From Halosimplex salinum (lineage in GTDB: Archaea; Halobacteriota; Halobacteria; Halobacteriales; Haloarculaceae): a DNA stretch of 64,000 nucleotides. Position numbers and translations under genes: made by a program. How positions within the stretch are numbered: the stretch's first letter is position 1; each line of letters opens with the position of its first letter. The notes under the pieces were generated by a model. It did no database searches, was not told where the DNA came from, and saw nothing but the letters and a program-made list of their open reading frames with translations. The stretch spans positions 579,748-643,747 of the forward strand of contig NZ_QWGG01000002.1 in assembly GCF_003730195.1 (NCBI RefSeq). Reading direction: 5' to 3'. Shown in pieces: positions 55,868 to 64,000 of the stretch.

Positions 55868-57544
55868 ATGCTTGGGACAGGGAGCGCAGAAGAGTTCATC
55901 GACGACGCCGAACACCACAACCAGTGGTGGAGTGACGGCACCTCTCCAGAACTCTCACAAGCCACAGAACTTACTCCTCGATCTGATTTCCACCGCGTTC
56001 TTAAAACGACGAACACCCACTACGCTGACGGCGTCGAGAGCCTCGTCTACGCAATTCACGGCCAGACCGGCATCGGCAAAACCACCCTTCTCCACCAACT
56101 CGTCGCAGCACTCCTCAACACAACAGACCTCCCGCACGAAAACACAGACCTCGAACTCACCTCCGCAATCGAACCGCGGCAAATACTCTACATCCCCTTA
56201 GAAGACTCCCTATACCAGCTCGAACGCGCAGGCGACGGCATCAAACGTCTCAGCCAGGTCATCGACTACTTCCAGACGCACGTCGCACCCCGTCAAGGAG
56301 AAAAATTCATCCTCCTCGACGATGTCCAAGCCCTTGACCTCAATGAGGATCGGAAAGCGGAGCTACTCGACCTCGTCGACGAGAACACGTACGTATTCCT
56401 GACCGGCATCGTCGAATCTCAAGTCGATCTCTCCACTACCAAATCCACCGACGACGTCGAGGAATTCGAACTGTGGCCGATCCTCCCGATGAAATTCATC
56501 GACACCGTTCAAATCGGCGCAGGCCTCGGAGTCGATTTCGATGACGAATTCCGAACCCGACTTCAACAGTACCAATCATCAGACTTAGACGGCCCATCGC
56601 CGATCAAGACGATTCGAACTGGGCTGTCCGGAAGAGATTCCGAAACCAGTCTCGACACCGCAGTTGAGACACTCTCAGAACTCTGCTTCGGCATCTTCGA
56701 CGCGGACGACCGCGATAATCTTCACGACGCCGCGCGCGCATACCTGCGCATGGGCGGCACTCTCCATCAGACAGACGACCTAACGATCCGGAACGAACTC
56801 TCCAAATCTCACTTCCTACTCTTCCTCTATAAAGAGCTCGCCAAGTACCGGTCCATCCAACAACCCGAAAACCTCCACCGCCTCAGCGCTATCGCTGCCA
56901 CCAACGCCGGTGAAGAACTCCAGTACACAGCCCTCAGCGACCAGATCGGCGTCGACAGGCGAACCGTCGATAGCTACCTCGATGTTCTTGATGAGGGGAT
57001 CGCTGTCACTGAATCGCACGACTACTCCCTGCGACGCTACCGCCGCACCCGCCTGTATCTCCGCAATCCACGTCACCTCGTGCTCCTCTCCCAACGACAG
57101 GAACACCACGGCTTCGAAGGCTACCAACGGCAAGACACGCTAAACCACGAATTCGAGTACAAACTCGCCCGCACCGTCGCCTTCGACCACGCCAAACGCC
57201 TTGCATACACCGTCGGAGCATACGACGTCGAATACACAGAAACCGAATCCGGCCTCATTGACTATATCCTCCACCGCAACGGACACGTCCTCCCCTTCAT
57301 CCTCTCCTACCATCCACACACTGGTAACGCCAAAACAATCGCCGAAGACTTCGACCCTGACTCCGGCCAGCATACCGAAGCCGACAGTGAAGAACTCCGA
57401 GAATTAGACTACCAGGCACCGTACCGGTTCATCATCACCGACAGCCTGTCAAAGCAAGTCAGAGAGGACGAATCATTGATTGTTGAGAACGGTGACACCA
57501 ATATTTGCTATCTGCCATATTGGTTGTTCTTGCTCATCTGTTGA
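55868..57544 (+). CDS. AAA ATPase with C-terminal DUF4143-like region (AAA_14 type), 558 aa
   Basis: Walker A is GQTGIGKTT (residues 65-73), Walker B is FILLDDVQ (147-154). The central part has LTGIVESQVDLS with a P-loop fold, and a winged-helix-like stretch follows (YTALSDQIGVDRRTVDSYLDVLDEGIAV). The C-terminal part (about 440-520) resembles the DUF4143 PD-(D/E)XK-type fold (HEFEYKLARTVAFDHAKRL, then SGLIDYILHRNGHVLPFILSYHP), though the key ExK is not clear. Such ATPases are common in archaeal defence islands. The codons are more AT-rich than the chromosome left of the rRNA operon. It is divergent from ago and 113 bases upstream of the sacsin-like gene. Confidence 0.8.
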   Translation: MLGTGSAEEFIDDAEHHNQWWSDGTSPELSQATELTPRSDFHRVLKTTNTHYADGVESLVYAIHGQTGIGKTTLLHQLVAALLNTTDLPHENTDLELTSAIEPRQILYIPLEDSLYQLERAGDGIKRLSQVIDYFQTHVAPRQGEKFILLDDVQALDLNEDRKAELLDLVDENTYVFLTGIVESQVDLSTTKSTDDVEEFELWPILPMKFIDTVQIGAGLGVDFDDEFRTRLQQYQSSDLDGPSPIKTIRTGLSGRDSETSLDTAVETLSELCFGIFDADDRDNLHDAARAYLRMGGTLHQTDDLTIRNELSKSHFLLFLYKELAKYRSIQQPENLHRLSAIAATNAGEELQYTALSDQIGVDRRTVDSYLDVLDEGIAVTESHDYSLRRYRRTRLYLRNPRHLVLLSQRQEHHGFEGYQRQDTLNHEFEYKLARTVAFDHAKRLAYTVGAYDVEYTETESGLIDYILHRNGHVLPFILSYHPHTGNAKTIAEDFDPDSGQHTEADSEELRELDYQAPYRFIITDSLSKQVREDESLIVENGDTNICYLPYWLFLLIC

Positions 57545-57657
57545 TTTCGGGAGACTCTCCCACGTCCTCAGGAATGCGCACGCTGAGTGCTATATGGAAT
57601 AGCTGACGGAGGACAAAGTACTTATTCCGGATGGGTGACATTGTGTTACGGTAATAG

Positions 57658-60600
57658 ATGTCACAGGCTCGCACAACAGACGAATTACTGACCGAGATCC
57701 GGGGGGAATGCCTCGGTGCATACCGAAGTCAACCAGGTCGGATTGACGGGGATATCGGGAACGAGTCTGAGAATCAAAGTAACTACCACGGCCGGTTTAT
57801 CTACGAATTAGTTCAGAACGCTGATGACGTCTTAGACGACCGGGAAAACCAGCGGGCTAGGTTTGAGTTGCACGATGATCGATTATACATGGCTCATACA
57901 GGCGCACCGTTTACTGAGGAGAACGTTAGAGCACTGTGTATCCTCGGGAAGAGCTCAAAGAGCGACGAGTACGCAACTATTGGACAGAAAGGACGAGGTT
58001 TCACGTCCGTCTTAGAAGTCACGAATTCCCCAGCAGCGTACTCCACGACGTACGACTTCCAGTTTGATAGGCAAACTGCGTACGAGACAATATGCTCTGA
58101 GTTGGAATTAGATCGTTCATTAAAGCCAAGTGACATACCCGTACTAACTATACCCTTTCTCCCTGATGATCGCCCTCCGCGTGTACAGGAACTCTTAGCT
58201 GATGAATCACCGTTCACAACGGTGTTCGAATTTGAACTACGGGATGGGCGCTACGAGACGATCAAACAGCGTCTAGCTGATCTTAATCCCCAAATCATGC
58301 TCTTCCTTCGGAATTTGGAGCAGCTGGAAATCGTAATTGACGGAGATGAGTTAGTTTGGGAATTGAGCCGGTCCTCAATCGATGCGGATCTGGATAAGAA
58401 CGTCACGAGCTCAAAAATCGACATAAGCTGTGATGGGACCCGTGCAGAGTGGGGTCCCGATGCGGAACAGCACCGCTACATCAAATTTCGCAAGGCAGAA
58501 ATTCCGGTCACGCATCGAGAAGGACTCGAAGGACCTCATTGGGAGTCCGTTGAATTCACAGAAATCGGTGTAGCGCTTCGGTATGAAGAACGGAAGGACA
58601 AAGTGCATCTCCAACCGTTCGACACAGCTCCAAACATCCACTTGTTTCTACCCACAGAAGAACCAAGCCCGTTCCCGCTGCTGATCAATGGAGCATTCAA
58701 GCCTGATAGTTCACGGACCGGGATTCCTGTCGTAGACGAGCAAGATGGATACAACGCGTTTCTACTGGACGAGCTCGCGGAATTAATCGCGTCAGACGTA
58801 CTTGAGTACGCAACGGGCACTGGGACAACAGTCGATGAGTTCCTTTCATGTATCCAGTATCACAACGACGCGCTGTCTCGTGATGCGCCGGCGTACCTCG
58901 CCTCAGCACTTGCAGATGAGTTTTGGGAGACACGCTTTCTCCCAGTTGTTGACGACGAGCTAGCGTGTCGAGTGTCAGAGGACAGGTATTCGCCCTCAGA
59001 ACTGATTCTCCCGTACTCACACGAGAACGCCCGCTGGATCGGGTCTGAGATTGCGTCCCTCTATGGCGGTGGTGAAGTCCCAAACGAAATCGATCCGCAA
59101 ACAAGGCGCTTCCCAGCAGTAGCTCTCCTTGAAGACGCCAGTATTCACACGCTTCAATCACTCGGGGTTGAAAGCCTGAACGCCGACGAAGTACCGTTGG
59201 TACTTGCTGCAGCGCCTGCCATGCGGACCACGATTCGATCGTTTGACCATGTCGGGTTTCGCCGCAAAGTTGATCCGGTATTGTACGTTCTCACCGGCAT
59301 TGAGTCCGTCGCCAGTGATACCGAAGTCAGGGATCGGTTCCTTGAAGCCTGTATAGAGGAACCCGTCTTCCCGGTCTCGGTAACTGACGATGGTCAAATC
59401 AACCGCGTTTCAACCAAGTCCGTTAACTTACTCTTCCCGCCAGAAAACTTCGAGCTTCAGGTCGAGCTGACCGGAGTTCAGTTCCTCGCCCCACAAATCT
59501 ATCGTCCAGAGGGATGGACTCGTCCTCGTGGTGAACACGGAGACACCGATGACTTCCAATCGGAACTGGCCTCAATCTGGAGTATCGAAACGTTCGATTT
59601 CCAGTCGTTCGCACAGGCGGTCATTCTTCCACGACTTCCCCGAAGCAGAATACCGGTCGGTGATATTTCTGACCTGAAATCAATCTCGCAACTTCGTGTC
59701 CTACGGGAACTTGCCGGGGAGACAGTGAAACCCTCGAATCCGCTCGTCCACGAACCTCGGAAGGAAGAGGAGCTATACCGGCTCTGTATGCTCCCAGTCC
59801 CGACCAAGAACCACGGGTGGGAGCCGGCTTACAAAGTTTACTTCGGCGAGGACTGGTTTGATGAGTCATTCCCAGATTGGGCATCGCCACTTCCTGTTCT
59901 CGATGCAGCGCGCGATGTAGACCCACCAGTTCTAGCCGCACCCGAAGTACTCCTCACGGACGCGGAACTCGATGCGGAGGCTGAGGCGACAGGGACGGAC
60001 GAGGAAACGACTGTTCGTGACGCGTGGTTCTCCTTCTTCCAGTGGCTCGGGGTTACACCGCACCTACGACTCACGCCGCTATTCAATCCTGAAGAAGAAC
60101 GTGAATACGGGGCGACAGCCGATCTCGGCCGTCCTTCAGAAAAACATCCAACGTTAGGTGCACTCCATCAGTCAACGTGGGATCGCTTCCGGGAGCAACT
60201 GCAAAAGGCCGTCGACGACAGCACTGCTAGTGACCGAAACAACCTGTCAATTTACCGTGCCAACCGCTTGGAGTTCTGGCCGGCAATCCGCGATGCTGCC
60301 GAGGCCGATGAAACCGTTGCTATTCGATTGTTCTGCCATCTCGCATACTGGTGGGAGATGCGGTACAGTGAGGCGACAGCTGTCGGTGTCGGCGGTCACT
60401 CTGTCAGTGCTAATCAGGTCGCCAGTCGAAACAAGGGGGTCCCCAACTCGACCGAACGCTACCCCCTCGGACGAAATCTCTGGTTATGGGAACTCCGAGA
60501 AACCGATTGGTGCCCCTCTATCCACGGCCAGTACAAGCCACCGCGAGTCTGGCAGCGAACCGGTTCGCTAATCGAGCAGTTCACGATTGACCAGCAGGGG

Positions 60601-62448
60601 ACAGTCCTCCTTCCTGTCCTCCACAACGGTATCGAAACACGCATTGGTAATCCTCCAGATGCGCTGTGCCAGTCACTCGGTATCCGAGCCACGATCGCCA
60701 GCAGTGATTTCCAACCTGCAGATGCAGAACTCGTCTGTCAGTTGCTGGCGAAGCGAGCAGACATGATGACTGATTCAGAGATCGATGACGCGTTGCCTAC
60801 AATTCGGACCGCGTATCGAGAACTGGCGATGGTAATGCCGTCACGGCAGAAGCGTGATCCGCCGGAAGCCTGGCAGGAGAGTGCGAGTGACCTCGCGTCG
60901 ACATCTGTCGTCTGTGAAGTTTCCGATGGTGAGTACGAACTTCGTGCCGCTGAGCATGCGTTCTATGTCACTTCTCGTGGCGAACGCCAACAAATACCGC
61001 TTTCCGACCCGCCCGTATTCATTCTTCAGGAAAATGAGGCGGGTGCGTATGGTCGATACTTCGGCATGCAGCCACTACTGGACGCTGTCGAGACAGAACT
61101 CCCAGATCCCGATTCCAGTCGCCGCGACGAACTGACGGCGAACGTTCAGACCTTTCTTACAGAACGCACGGACGCGATCCGGTGTCTACTCTCGCGTGAC
61201 CGACCGTCACAACGAGCGGAGGATGCTGATAGACTTGACCGCTTCATCGATGAGGTCACGGTAGTAGATACGTTGGACGTTGTATACCGACTGGAGGAGT
61301 ACAGTGAGCGAGCAGAGCCCCCGTGGTTCATTCAATCACCCGAACGCGCCGGTGCACGACGTACTCCCTATATCCGCGCCTCCGGTGACGGTGTTCGGGG
61401 CATGATGGACACCGTTGCCAAGGCACTTTGTGAGTTTCTCGACTATCCGAATATCGGCGATGTCGTTCTCGTTTTCCAGACGGACTCAGAGCTGGAACGA
61501 GAGCGTCGACTTGACCTGCTAGACGCTCCCCGTGATTTGCTTGATGAATCCGCAATCGGGAACCGCGACAGTTCGATTGGTTTAGGAAGCGTTAGTGATG
61601 ATGACGCAGGTGACATCCCTGGGCAACCGGGACTCTCCCTGCCTGGACAGGATGCCTCGCCAGGAGGCACGCAGGGCGAGAGTGATGATGCGACCCGTAC
61701 TCAGGGTACAGATACCGATCCTGCTGAACAGCTGTGGGATCCGGACGAGTTGACGATCACCCTTGAAGACGGGACCGAAATCGAAGGTGCAGGCGTCGAC
61801 GGTGGGATAGTCACGAACGGAGAAGGGTCCAGAAATAGCGGGTCAAACGGTGGCTCTCAAGCAAATACGTCATCCTCTCCAGGATTAGGTGGAATTCGAG
61901 AGGCGATTAATCAAGTTGGCCGGGAAATTGCGTATAGTTTCGAATGTTCACGGCTACAAGCCGAAACCGGCGTGGACGACCCGGAGGAGTACGTGTTTCA
62001 CGTTGATGATCGCTCTCACATGGTACGAGCACGGAGAGGTGTCAAATCGAAACCCGTTCTCGACTGGCTCACCCGTGACATTGATCTCGACTTCACATAT
62101 CCCGGATTCGACATCCTCACTGTTCACCCCGATAGCAACGACACTAACCCCAAAGTTGACCGTCTCATCGAGGTCAAATCACAAAAGGGAGATGGTGATG
62201 TTTCAATTTCCTTGAACGAATGGAATACCGCAACGCACACCGAACTACAGGAGAATTACTATCTGTACGTCGTTGCAGATCTCGGACTAGACTCCTCCGG
62301 CTACCCGTTCATTCGAACCATTCAAAACCCGTCGGAAATCCTCCGAGCTAAACCGGAGGAACAGACCTCGATCTCGCTAACGGTGAACACAAAGCGTTTC
62401 TCGAAGGGAGGCACCGTCAAAGAACTACCTTTGAGTCAGACTGAGTAG
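57658..62448 (+). CDS. Sacsin/Hsp90-like ATPase with C-terminal DUF3883 (NOV)-type domain, 1596 aa
   Basis: The N-terminus has a GHKL ATPase of the sacsin type: FIYELVQNADDVLDD (N box, near residue 50), LYMAHTGAPFTEENVRALCILGKSSK (G1), IGQKGRGFTSVLEVT (G2). A long middle region follows with no recognised domain. A low-complexity Gly/Ser/Asp stretch lies near 1310-1410, and the last ~130 residues contain DRLIEVKSQKGDGDVSISLNEWNTA, the DUF3883/NOV fold, a PD-(D/E)XK relative (Glu-x-Lys in EVKSQ). Proteins of this shape occur in bacterial and archaeal defence loci. The start at 57658 is 113 bases after the AAA gene. Confidence 0.85.
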   Translation: MSQARTTDELLTEIRGECLGAYRSQPGRIDGDIGNESENQSNYHGRFIYELVQNADDVLDDRENQRARFELHDDRLYMAHTGAPFTEENVRALCILGKSSKSDEYATIGQKGRGFTSVLEVTNSPAAYSTTYDFQFDRQTAYETICSELELDRSLKPSDIPVLTIPFLPDDRPPRVQELLADESPFTTVFEFELRDGRYETIKQRLADLNPQIMLFLRNLEQLEIVIDGDELVWELSRSSIDADLDKNVTSSKIDISCDGTRAEWGPDAEQHRYIKFRKAEIPVTHREGLEGPHWESVEFTEIGVALRYEERKDKVHLQPFDTAPNIHLFLPTEEPSPFPLLINGAFKPDSSRTGIPVVDEQDGYNAFLLDELAELIASDVLEYATGTGTTVDEFLSCIQYHNDALSRDAPAYLASALADEFWETRFLPVVDDELACRVSEDRYSPSELILPYSHENARWIGSEIASLYGGGEVPNEIDPQTRRFPAVALLEDASIHTLQSLGVESLNADEVPLVLAAAPAMRTTIRSFDHVGFRRKVDPVLYVLTGIESVASDTEVRDRFLEACIEEPVFPVSVTDDGQINRVSTKSVNLLFPPENFELQVELTGVQFLAPQIYRPEGWTRPRGEHGDTDDFQSELASIWSIETFDFQSFAQAVILPRLPRSRIPVGDISDLKSISQLRVLRELAGETVKPSNPLVHEPRKEEELYRLCMLPVPTKNHGWEPAYKVYFGEDWFDESFPDWASPLPVLDAARDVDPPVLAAPEVLLTDAELDAEAEATGTDEETTVRDAWFSFFQWLGVTPHLRLTPLFNPEEEREYGATADLGRPSEKHPTLGALHQSTWDRFREQLQKAVDDSTASDRNNLSIYRANRLEFWPAIRDAAEADETVAIRLFCHLAYWWEMRYSEATAVGVGGHSVSANQVASRNKGVPNSTERYPLGRNLWLWELRETDWCPSIHGQYKPPRVWQRTGSLIEQFTIDQQGTVLLPVLHNGIETRIGNPPDALCQSLGIRATIASSDFQPADAELVCQLLAKRADMMTDSEIDDALPTIRTAYRELAMVMPSRQKRDPPEAWQESASDLASTSVVCEVSDGEYELRAAEHAFYVTSRGERQQIPLSDPPVFILQENEAGAYGRYFGMQPLLDAVETELPDPDSSRRDELTANVQTFLTERTDAIRCLLSRDRPSQRAEDADRLDRFIDEVTVVDTLDVVYRLEEYSERAEPPWFIQSPERAGARRTPYIRASGDGVRGMMDTVAKALCEFLDYPNIGDVVLVFQTDSELERERRLDLLDAPRDLLDESAIGNRDSSIGLGSVSDDDAGDIPGQPGLSLPGQDASPGGTQGESDDATRTQGTDTDPAEQLWDPDELTITLEDGTEIEGAGVDGGIVTNGEGSRNSGSNGGSQANTSSSPGLGGIREAINQVGREIAYSFECSRLQAETGVDDPEEYVFHVDDRSHMVRARRGVKSKPVLDWLTRDIDLDFTYPGFDILTVHPDSNDTNPKVDRLIEVKSQKGDGDVSISLNEWNTATHTELQENYYLYVVADLGLDSSGYPFIRTIQNPSEILRAKPEEQTSISLTVNTKRFSKGGTVKELPLSQTE

Positions 62449-62508
62449 CTCATCAAGGAGGCATTCAGAGTGCAGTTTAATGATAGCTGAGCAAGAGTAA
62501 CGGTCATA

Positions 62509-63741
62509 ATGGCAGCTACACTCACCGAACCTAACGTTCTCGCTGCTGCGAAGGACACTCTTTACCCTGATCTCGATACGAGAACAGACCATTACGCTGT
62601 CACGGAAACCCAGTTCACGAAACCATCGTGGGGCGGGTGGAAGATCCCTCACGAATTACATCGTCGCCTAGCGCCGTACAACACCATTCGACTCATGGAC
62701 GGGGAACCTGATCTCCTCGGCGTTGGGATGCCTGCTCTCGAAGTCCTGAACGCCGACGCCGCAACAACCCCAGTCACGGTAATCGAAGCGAAAGGCGACA
62801 ACAACGACCCGAGTGCTGCCGATGTCCGGCGCGGCATCAACCAGGCGCATGGCCACTTGTCCGAAGTCAACATTGGGTACGTTGCCGCCCCAATCCAAAG
62901 CATCACCGACCAGGCACGCGCACTGGCCAGAGACCTCAACATCGGCGTCATCGGTGTCGAAAGCCCGTACGACGCAACGCTCATCGAACCTGCTCGCGTC
63001 ACCGGCGTCGGCGACTTCTCCACCACTATCGACGCAATCCGGTTCCAAGCCACAACGCATCGACTCACCGAAGGCAGCTTCCCGGTAAACCATCCAAAGA
63101 ACTACCTCGGCTACGCACTCGCCCTCGCTGCAGATGGCGATACGCCTGACGTGTACTCCGAGTACGTAATCAACAGCGTACCAGGCGGCCGCCGCGGCGC
63201 AATCCTCCTCGGTCTCGTTGATAATCGGCCTGACGGAGAGATACTCACGCACCTCGGTGCAGAAGTCGTCCGCTTTGCCCGCGCCCAACACGGGACCGTC
63301 GATACAGCACTCGACGAATTCGTCTCTTGGAAAGGACGATCCACACCATTCACCGACCTTGCTCCCCGCTGGGCACAACTCGCCCGCTCAGTCGCCATCC
63401 AGTACGAGCCAACGCAACTCATCATCGAAGCACTCGAACGCCTCCACCAACGCGGCATCAAACCCGCCACCATCGACGCCGTCGTTCGAGAAGCCTGCCG
63501 CATCAACCAACCACTCGCCGTGGAAGTCTTCTTCACCCAATCCAGGCGCGAAGACGTGCTCACCGCCGACGGTGACATCGACGAATCAGAGCTTACCGAT
63601 CCGACCGTGTACAAATCGGGCATTCACTTCCAGTTCAAATACCACCTTCGGCACCTCGGACTGCTCACTGAAGGTGGGACTGATGACAAGGGCGAAGTCC
63701 TATCGAACGAGTGGGCGGTAAATCAAGCGGTCGGACTCTGA
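62509..63741 (+). CDS. PD-(D/E)XK nuclease-like protein, 410 aa
   Basis: The N-terminal ~130 residues show the PD-(D/E)XK pattern GEPDLLGVGMP (Asp68) and TVIEAKGDNND (Glu93, Lys95), followed by GINQAHGHLSEVNIGYVAAP and ARDLNIGVIGVE, which is reminiscent of type I/II restriction endonucleases. The middle region (GGRRGAILLGLVDNRPDG, HLGAEVVRFARAQHG) and a C-terminal winged-helix-like part (HFQFKYHLRHLGLL) are not recognised. It lies 60 bases downstream of the sacsin-like gene, on the same strand, and could be a partner nuclease. A TATA-like gtttaatg at 62474-62481 may allow independent expression. Confidence 0.75.
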   Translation: MAATLTEPNVLAAAKDTLYPDLDTRTDHYAVTETQFTKPSWGGWKIPHELHRRLAPYNTIRLMDGEPDLLGVGMPALEVLNADAATTPVTVIEAKGDNNDPSAADVRRGINQAHGHLSEVNIGYVAAPIQSITDQARALARDLNIGVIGVESPYDATLIEPARVTGVGDFSTTIDAIRFQATTHRLTEGSFPVNHPKNYLGYALALAADGDTPDVYSEYVINSVPGGRRGAILLGLVDNRPDGEILTHLGAEVVRFARAQHGTVDTALDEFVSWKGRSTPFTDLAPRWAQLARSVAIQYEPTQLIIEALERLHQRGIKPATIDAVVREACRINQPLAVEVFFTQSRREDVLTADGDIDESELTDPTVYKSGIHFQFKYHLRHLGLLTEGGTDDKGEVLSNEWAVNQAVGL

Positions 63742-63746
63742 CTGTC

Positions 63747-63887
63747 TCACTCTTCACCTGACTTACTCACCTCGGTGATGAGATTCCCGAACCGTCGGAG
63801 CAAGACTTCTGCATTCTCCTTAGTTGTCGTCGGCTGGTACTGCCCATCTTCGTACTCTGCCAGTTGGATGCTTGGGTGAGCCGTACG
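63747..63887 (-). pseudogene. 5'-truncated gene remnant at the right edge
   Basis: Reads TRTAHPSIQLAEYEDGQYQP and then TTTKENAEVLLRRFGNLITEVSKSGEE before its stop at 63747-63749. Going upstream a taa stop comes with no start codon, so the 5' end is missing. The text looks like the tail of a real haloarchaeal protein and not a shadow (good codons, helical, acidic). The disrupting element would lie at about 63888-64000, but the window ends before it can be identified. Confidence 0.45.
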
Positions 63888-64000
63888 TGTTTAGCCCCGA
63901 TGAATTTCGCCACTATCTCGTAATAGGCGACCAATCGGGGGGATATGTACCCTCAGCAAGGGCTAATTGATTTTTTCCAGGGATGGTCTCCGCTCGGAGA

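Overview
The window is a 64 kb piece of a haloarchaeal chromosome. The evidence is high GC with strong third-position GC, acidic proteins, TATA-type promoters, an archaeal rRNA operon whose processing stems carry bulge-helix-bulge (BHB) motifs, and archaeal housekeeping genes (EndA, archaeal-type PheRS and TrpRS, an MC1 chromosomal protein, a Sec63-type Ski2 helicase). From memory the 16S looks closest to Haloarculaceae; this placement is tentative.

Left part, 1-37.6 kb, is core chromosome. It holds a 2-oxoacid (pyruvate-type) dehydrogenase set on the minus strand (E1-alpha, E1-beta, E2 at 7.1-11.0 kb; E3 at 2.3-3.8 kb). The E3 gene is cut off from the others by a two-gene CARDB-like cassette and a membrane-protein gene. 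lipA, which makes the lipoyl cofactor for E2, lies just upstream. After these come a PiT-type phosphate permease, a TrkA/RCK potassium channel, an M48 peptidase, a MATE exporter, a small membrane-protein cluster with an apparent frameshift, the Ski2-like helicase, a NucS-N/zinc-ribbon protein, a HAD phosphatase, EndA, TrpS, PheST, a 5'-nucleotidase-like phosphoesterase, a MazG-like pyrophosphohydrolase, an ABC exporter pair, PyrD and MC1. The gaps carry several repeats: a 57-bp tandem array, a ~100-bp dispersed element in two copies, an 81-bp direct duplication including the 3' end of pheT, an IS605-like hairpin, and a double palindrome inside the helicase gene.

Middle part, 37.8-43.7 kb, is a complete rRNA operon: three tandem promoters, 16S, tRNA-Ala(TGC), 23S, 5S and tRNA-Cys(GCA), with textbook BHB stems around 16S and 23S. 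The splicing endonuclease expected to cut those motifs (EndA) is encoded 13 kb upstream.

Right part, 44-64 kb, is an accessory island with lower GC and a different codon style. Its main feature is a five-gene minus-strand operon. The first gene encodes a long Argonaute of the NgAgo type (N-terminal OB-fold, intact DEDD-type PIWI site). It is followed by a PLD-nuclease/ATPase fusion and a three-gene AddAB/RecBCD-like unit: an inactivated AddB-like helicase, a separate Cas4/AddB-type Fe-S nuclease, and a UvrD-type helicase with its own RecB-family nuclease. The last three genes are chained by ATGA overlaps. I infer a self-contained DNA-interference or repair system in which an end-processing helicase-nuclease could supply guides to Argonaute. 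Divergent from it are an AAA ATPase (AAA_14/DUF4143-like), a 1596-aa sacsin/Hsp90-like ATPase with a C-terminal DUF3883/NOV-type nuclease-like domain, and a PD-(D/E)XK protein, probably a second defence module. The window ends in a gene remnant with no start codon.
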